Positions 61,443-64,000 of a stretch of 64,000 bases of DNA are shown here, in pieces. Both the position numbers and the translations under genes were made by a program. The notes beneath the pieces are model-generated. The model was not told where the DNA came from and ran no database searches. It saw only the letters and a program-made list of their open reading frames with translations. Position 1 is the stretch's first letter. Each line of letters starts with the position of its first letter. The DNA lies in contig JAXGXY010000006.1 in the NCBI GenBank assembly GCA_040772545.1, positions 27,980-91,979 of the forward strand. Direction: 5' to 3'. The stretch comes from UBA1431 sp002329665. Lineage in GTDB: Bacteria; Bacillota; Clostridia; Christensenellales; UBA1431.

Positions 61443-61802
61443 TCAGAACAGTATCATCAGCGCGCCGGAGGCCGCAAGCGACGCGCCCAGCAGGAGCTTG
61501 AGCGTCCGCCCCGGCAGCCGGCCAAGGAGCTTCGATCCCAGATAACCGCCCAGGGCCATGCCGGGGACCACGGCGACGAGCAGCATGGCGTCCGCGCGCC
61601 CGGCCCCGGTATAGGTCGCGGCGCTCAGGAGCGTAAACAGCAGCGCGCAGGCGGTGGCGGCGGCGTGCGCGCCGGCCTGGGGCTCCTTTGCGCGGAGAAC
61701 GCCCAGCAGCACGACGAGGCCCCCGCCCGTCCCCAGCAGTCCGTTGATGAGGCCGGCCGCCGCGCCCACGACGAGCCAGTACGCCTTCTTTTTGCCGTCC
61801 AC
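61443..61802 (-). CDS. Half-size TauE/SafE (TSUP) permease, first of a pair
   Basis: 119 residues, four helices, with VGAAAGLINGLLGTGGGLVVLL and VPGMALGGYLGSKLLGRLPG, the N-terminal-type TSUP repeat. Immediately upstream of its partner on the - strand. It may be a split transporter or a homo-oligomeric small TSUP. Sulfur or organo-anion export is the family's usual role. Confidence 0.75.
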   Translation of the reverse strand: MDGKKKAYWLVVGAAAGLINGLLGTGGGLVVLLGVLRAKEPQAGAHAAATACALLFTLLSAATYTGAGRADAMLLVAVVPGMALGGYLGSKLLGRLPGRTLKLLLGASLAASGALMILF

Positions 61803-61851
61803 GAAACCCCACCTTTACCCGGGTCTGGTGCTATTGTCCCCCGCGTCGGAG
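61803..61851. other. Short gap
   Basis: Upstream side of the TSUP pair; no promoter identified. Confidence 0.3.
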
Positions 61852-62190
61852 CAAACTACGCTCCTGCGTCGGAGCAAACTCCGCTCCACTCATAATCCCC
61901 CTATCGCTTCGCTATTGGGGGATCTTTCGTACCGCTCCGTTGCTCCTCCTCTTCCCCACAAAGCTGCGCTTTGCGGGAGCCCCTATGCAATCCCCCTTTG
62001 TGCTGCGCGCTCCGGGATCTTTCGTACCGCTCCGTTGCTCCTCCTCTTCCCCACAAAGCTGCGCTTTGCGGGGACCCCTATGCAATCCCCTTTGCGCTCG
62101 GGATTTTTCGTACCGCTCCGTTGCTCATCCTCTTCCGTGCAAAGCTTCGCTTTGCACGTTTTTTTTCGGGCGAGGCTTCGCGGGCGGTTT
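61852..62190. repeat. Hairpin-rich dispersed repeat, copies B1-B3
   Basis: Three tandem imperfect units of 85-95 nt share CGCTCCGTTGCTCCTCCTC (61933, 62028; 62114 with one change), each followed by a CAAAGC…GCTTTG stem whose outer pairs vary between copies (GTGCAAAG/CTTTGCAC at 62138-62158). CGGAGCAAACTCCG-type hairpins start the array. The core matches the copy at 45.2 kb. Between two convergent/unrelated genes and non-coding. Confidence 0.85.
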
Positions 62191-62287
62191 CCCGGAACGT
62201 GTTTGGCGATGAAATGCCCGCCGCGGGCATGCCGGAGTATCAACCAACCGCCAAAGCCGGCGCAAACGGGGTCTGCCCGGCCCCAAG

Positions 62288-62310
62288 AAACCCCGGCGAC
62301 GCCGGGGTTT
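62288..62310 (-). terminator. Terminator after the large acetyltransferase gene
   Basis: Stem AAACCCCGGC / GCCGGGGTTT with a 3-nt loop, 40 nt after the stop on the - strand; only a short U stretch follows. Confidence 0.55.
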
Positions 62311-62349
62311 CGGTGCGGTAATAGATATTCCTGATTTAACGCGTTTATG

Positions 62350-63471
62350 TCAGTCAAGGTCCTTCATATAACAGCGGCGGCGCCTGTGCTGCCTGGCCTC
62401 GAATTCCTTCCACAGCGCCTGAACGCGCGTGTTCTCCTCCAACTCCGGCCCGGTCTCCGCCCACCGGATGCCGTTTTTGATGCCGTTTTTCGTAAACTCG
62501 TTGAGGATCACGGCGCTCACGCCCGTGTTCTGCATGTCCGGGCGCACGGCGATAAAATACAGGTCGAGCGAAACGTTGTGTTTCAGGGCGCGCATCATGC
62601 GGAAGATGCCCAACGGAAGAAGGCGGCCCTTGCTCTTTCGAATCGCCTGACCGAGGGAGGGCACGGCCACGCCGAATCCGGCGATCTTGTTGTCCTTGTC
62701 CATCACCACGCACAGGTAGTCGGGCGAGATGAACTTGATGTAATCCGTGATGTATTTGTCGGCCTGTTCCCGGGAAAGCTCCACCACCCCCGGCAACTCC
62801 CTGAACGCCGCGTTCAGCACGTCGAAGGCCTCGCCTAGGTAGGGGTAGATGTCCTTGATGGTCCGAAGCGGCAGTATCGTGAACTTATTCCGCTTCATGA
62901 TAATCCCGGCCAGCCGCTCTATGCGCTCGCTCGGTTTCTCGGGGGACATGACCTGATATTCCAGCCAGTCGTATTTCTTCACGTAGCCCATGCGCTCCAT
63001 ATATTCCGGGTAGTACGGCGGGTTGTAGATCGTGATCGCGATGTCCTGCTCGTCGAACCCTTCCACCAGCATGCCCTGTTTGTCCAGGTCGCAAAACCCC
63101 AGCGGCCCCTGCACGCGCGTCATGCCCCTTTCCCGGGCCCATTCCTCCACCGCCGCAAAGAGTGCCTGCGCCACTTCAAAATCCTCGATGAAATCTAGCA
63201 TCCAGAAACGCACGGCCTTCTCGCCCCACGCCTCGTTCGCGGCGCTGTTTAATATGGCCGTGACGCGCCCGGCGGTCTTGCCGTCCTTCAGGGCGAGGAA
63301 GGCGACCGTTTCGTTGGTTTTGAGCGACGGGTTCTTCCTGGGGAGCAGCATCGATTTCTCTTCGGAACGCACTTCCGGCACCCAGTTCGGGTATTCTTTG
63401 AAAACCCTGTAGGGGAGCTTTACGAACTTTCTCAGGTCAGCCGCAGTTTTTACTTTTCGGATCTCTATCAT
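62350..63471 (-). CDS. Large GNAT-like N-acetyltransferase
   Basis: 373 residues. The N-terminal GNAT half has LPYRVFKEYPNWVP, VAFLALKDGKTAGRV and GMTRVQGPLGFCDLDKQGML; a second half (about 200-370) includes CVVMDKDNKIAGFGVAVPSL and LDLYFIAVRPDMQNTGVSAVIL. Such proteins are common in Clostridia as hypothetical acetyltransferases; the substrate is unknown. GGAGG lies 9 nt before the ATG at 63471. Confidence 0.8.
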   Translation of the reverse strand: MIEIRKVKTAADLRKFVKLPYRVFKEYPNWVPEVRSEEKSMLLPRKNPSLKTNETVAFLALKDGKTAGRVTAILNSAANEAWGEKAVRFWMLDFIEDFEVAQALFAAVEEWARERGMTRVQGPLGFCDLDKQGMLVEGFDEQDIAITIYNPPYYPEYMERMGYVKKYDWLEYQVMSPEKPSERIERLAGIIMKRNKFTILPLRTIKDIYPYLGEAFDVLNAAFRELPGVVELSREQADKYITDYIKFISPDYLCVVMDKDNKIAGFGVAVPSLGQAIRKSKGRLLPLGIFRMMRALKHNVSLDLYFIAVRPDMQNTGVSAVILNEFTKNGIKNGIRWAETGPELEENTRVQALWKEFEARQHRRRRCYMKDLD

Positions 63472-63591
63472 TCCTGGCCGCCTCCGATTTTCTTTACGGG
63501 CGTATGCATCATTATAACAAAACAAAAACCCCATAACAAGACGCGCTGCAAAAGGGCGCGGCAGGCCCGGGCGGAAACAGCGCCGGGCCGC

Positions 63592-63620
63592 TTGACTTTG
63601 TGGCGTGAAACCAGTATAAT
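63592..63620 (+). promoter_or_regulatory. tRNA-Leu promoter
   Basis: TTGACT (63592-63597), a 17-bp spacer and TATAAT (63615-63620), about 43 nt before the tRNA. Confidence 0.85.
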
Positions 63621-63662
63621 ATGCGATGGATTCCGGGCGAATTAAACAGGCCCGGCCGATGC

Positions 63663-63747
63663 GCGAGTGTGCTGGAATAGGCAGACAGGCACGTTTGAGG
63701 GGCGTGTGTCGAAAGGCGTGTGGGTTCAAGTCCCACCACTCGCACCA
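63663..63747 (+). tRNA. tRNA-Leu (GAG)
   Basis: Class II tRNA with a long variable arm: acceptor GCGAGTG/CACTCGC, A73 and an encoded CCA. Anticodon stem CACGT/GCGTG, loop TTGAGGG, anticodon GAG. T arm GGGTTCAAGTCCC. Confidence 0.95.
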
Positions 63748-63752
63748 TACTG

Positions 63753-63796
63753 AATACCCATAAGGGGCCTAATGTCTCCTGTGGGTATTTTGTTTT
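63753..63796 (+). terminator. Terminator of tRNA-Leu
   Basis: Stem AATACCCA / TGGGTATT followed by TTGTTTTG on the + strand. Confidence 0.8.
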
Positions 63797-63825
63797 GTTC
63801 AGACCGGAGAATAAGCGAGTATTTA

Positions 63826-63969
63826 CTAAGCGCTCCGGTCTGTTTCGTTCCTTGCGAAGTATTTCATATAGGATTCTTTTTCTGCTTTGCTCATTTCAGG
63901 CAGTTCCATATAACCAATCATTTTATAATAGATTTCCTCTTTCTGAACGGTTTCACCGGTAGTGTCAAA
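63826..63969 (-). CDS. C-terminal coding fragment, unknown
   Basis: A - strand frame from just after a TGA (63970) to TAG 63826 encodes FDTTGETVQKEEIYYKMIGY…KAEKESYMKYFARN…, a plausible charged protein tail. The stop lies inside an inverted repeat AGACCGGAG…CTCCGGTCT (63801-63841). No start with a ribosome-binding site is seen, so it is probably the 3' end of a degraded gene, perhaps of a mobile element next to the tRNA. Family unknown. Confidence 0.35.
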   Translation of the reverse strand, partial: FDTTGETVQKEEIYYKMIGYMELPEMSKAEKESYMKYFARNETDRSA

Positions 63970-64000
63970 TCAAGTTTGCAAAATCACTCCGATAAGAATG

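Noticed and set aside
61852..62190. CRISPR-like spacing of the repeat array
   Set aside because: Units differ from each other over their whole length and have no unique spacers; no cas gene is present.
61840..62334. Several open frames with Leu/Ser/Cys-rich repeats
   Set aside because: They result from the tandem repeat array, with the same block in different frames; no ribosome-binding site supports them.

Overview
The window looks like a chromosomal segment of a GC-rich, anaerobic, probably spore-forming member of the Clostridia (Bacillota). The signs are a complete six-gene Rnf operon, the MreBCD/PBP2/MinCDE/RodA/SpoIVFA-SpoIVFB block, the ribosomal order rplU-prp-rpmA with an L27 that carries a Prp-type N-terminal extension, and a lysine riboswitch in front of asd-dapA-dapB. 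I cannot name the genus. No CRISPR array, rRNA operon or complete insertion sequence is visible.

Layout. (1) 1-8.3 kb is a B12-linked island. The 3' end of a PocR-type sensor kinase and an AraC-type response regulator lie on the + strand. On the - strand are an MtnK-like sugar kinase, the microcompartment shell protein EutS, a frameshifted EutP, and btuFCD behind a cobalamin riboswitch. A second cobalamin riboswitch with no gene of its own points antisense into the response regulator. A truncated CoA-transferase gene follows. (2) 8.3-17.2 kb is an accessory region with AT-richer patches: a lipoprotein, an ADP-ribosylglycohydrolase, a DUF2779 nuclease-like protein, a broken uracil-DNA-glycosylase-like gene, a WYL regulator, a tyrosine phosphatase-like protein, a small membrane protein and a C_GCAxxG_C_C-type protein. 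Two tRNA genes (Pro, Thr) close it. (3) 17.6-23.8 kb carries a TPR/HEAT-like/HD trio and an hslO/methyltransferase/M20 peptidase group. (4) 24-27.6 kb is the lysine/diaminopimelate operon, whose DapB carries a C-terminal pair of aspartokinase-type ACT domains. (5) 27.6-37.1 kb has two lipoproteins, the overlapping purEFMNHD operon and guaB. (6) 37.1-53.6 kb is the conserved core: ogg, rplU-prp-rpmA, rng, the radical-SAM/DUF2344 pair, spoIVFB/spoIVFA, rodA, minCDE, mrdA and mreDCB. (7) 53.6-64 kb has arsM, a GNAT gene, maf, the rnfCDGEAB operon behind a possible Rex operator, two half-size TauE/SafE genes, a large N-acetyltransferase and tRNA-Leu.

The most interesting signal is the orphan cobalamin riboswitch at about 2.28-2.46 kb. 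It has its own promoter-like sequence and terminator-type expression platform and fires toward the 3' end of the PocR/AraC-type regulator. This resembles the riboswitch-controlled antisense RNA known for pocR in Listeria, here apparently aimed at a two-component system. Other points of note are the DapB-ACT fusion, a hairpin-rich dispersed repeat family at 45.2 and 61.9 kb, a RodA gene with no ordinary start codon, and an MtnK-like kinase translationally coupled to a shell protein gene.
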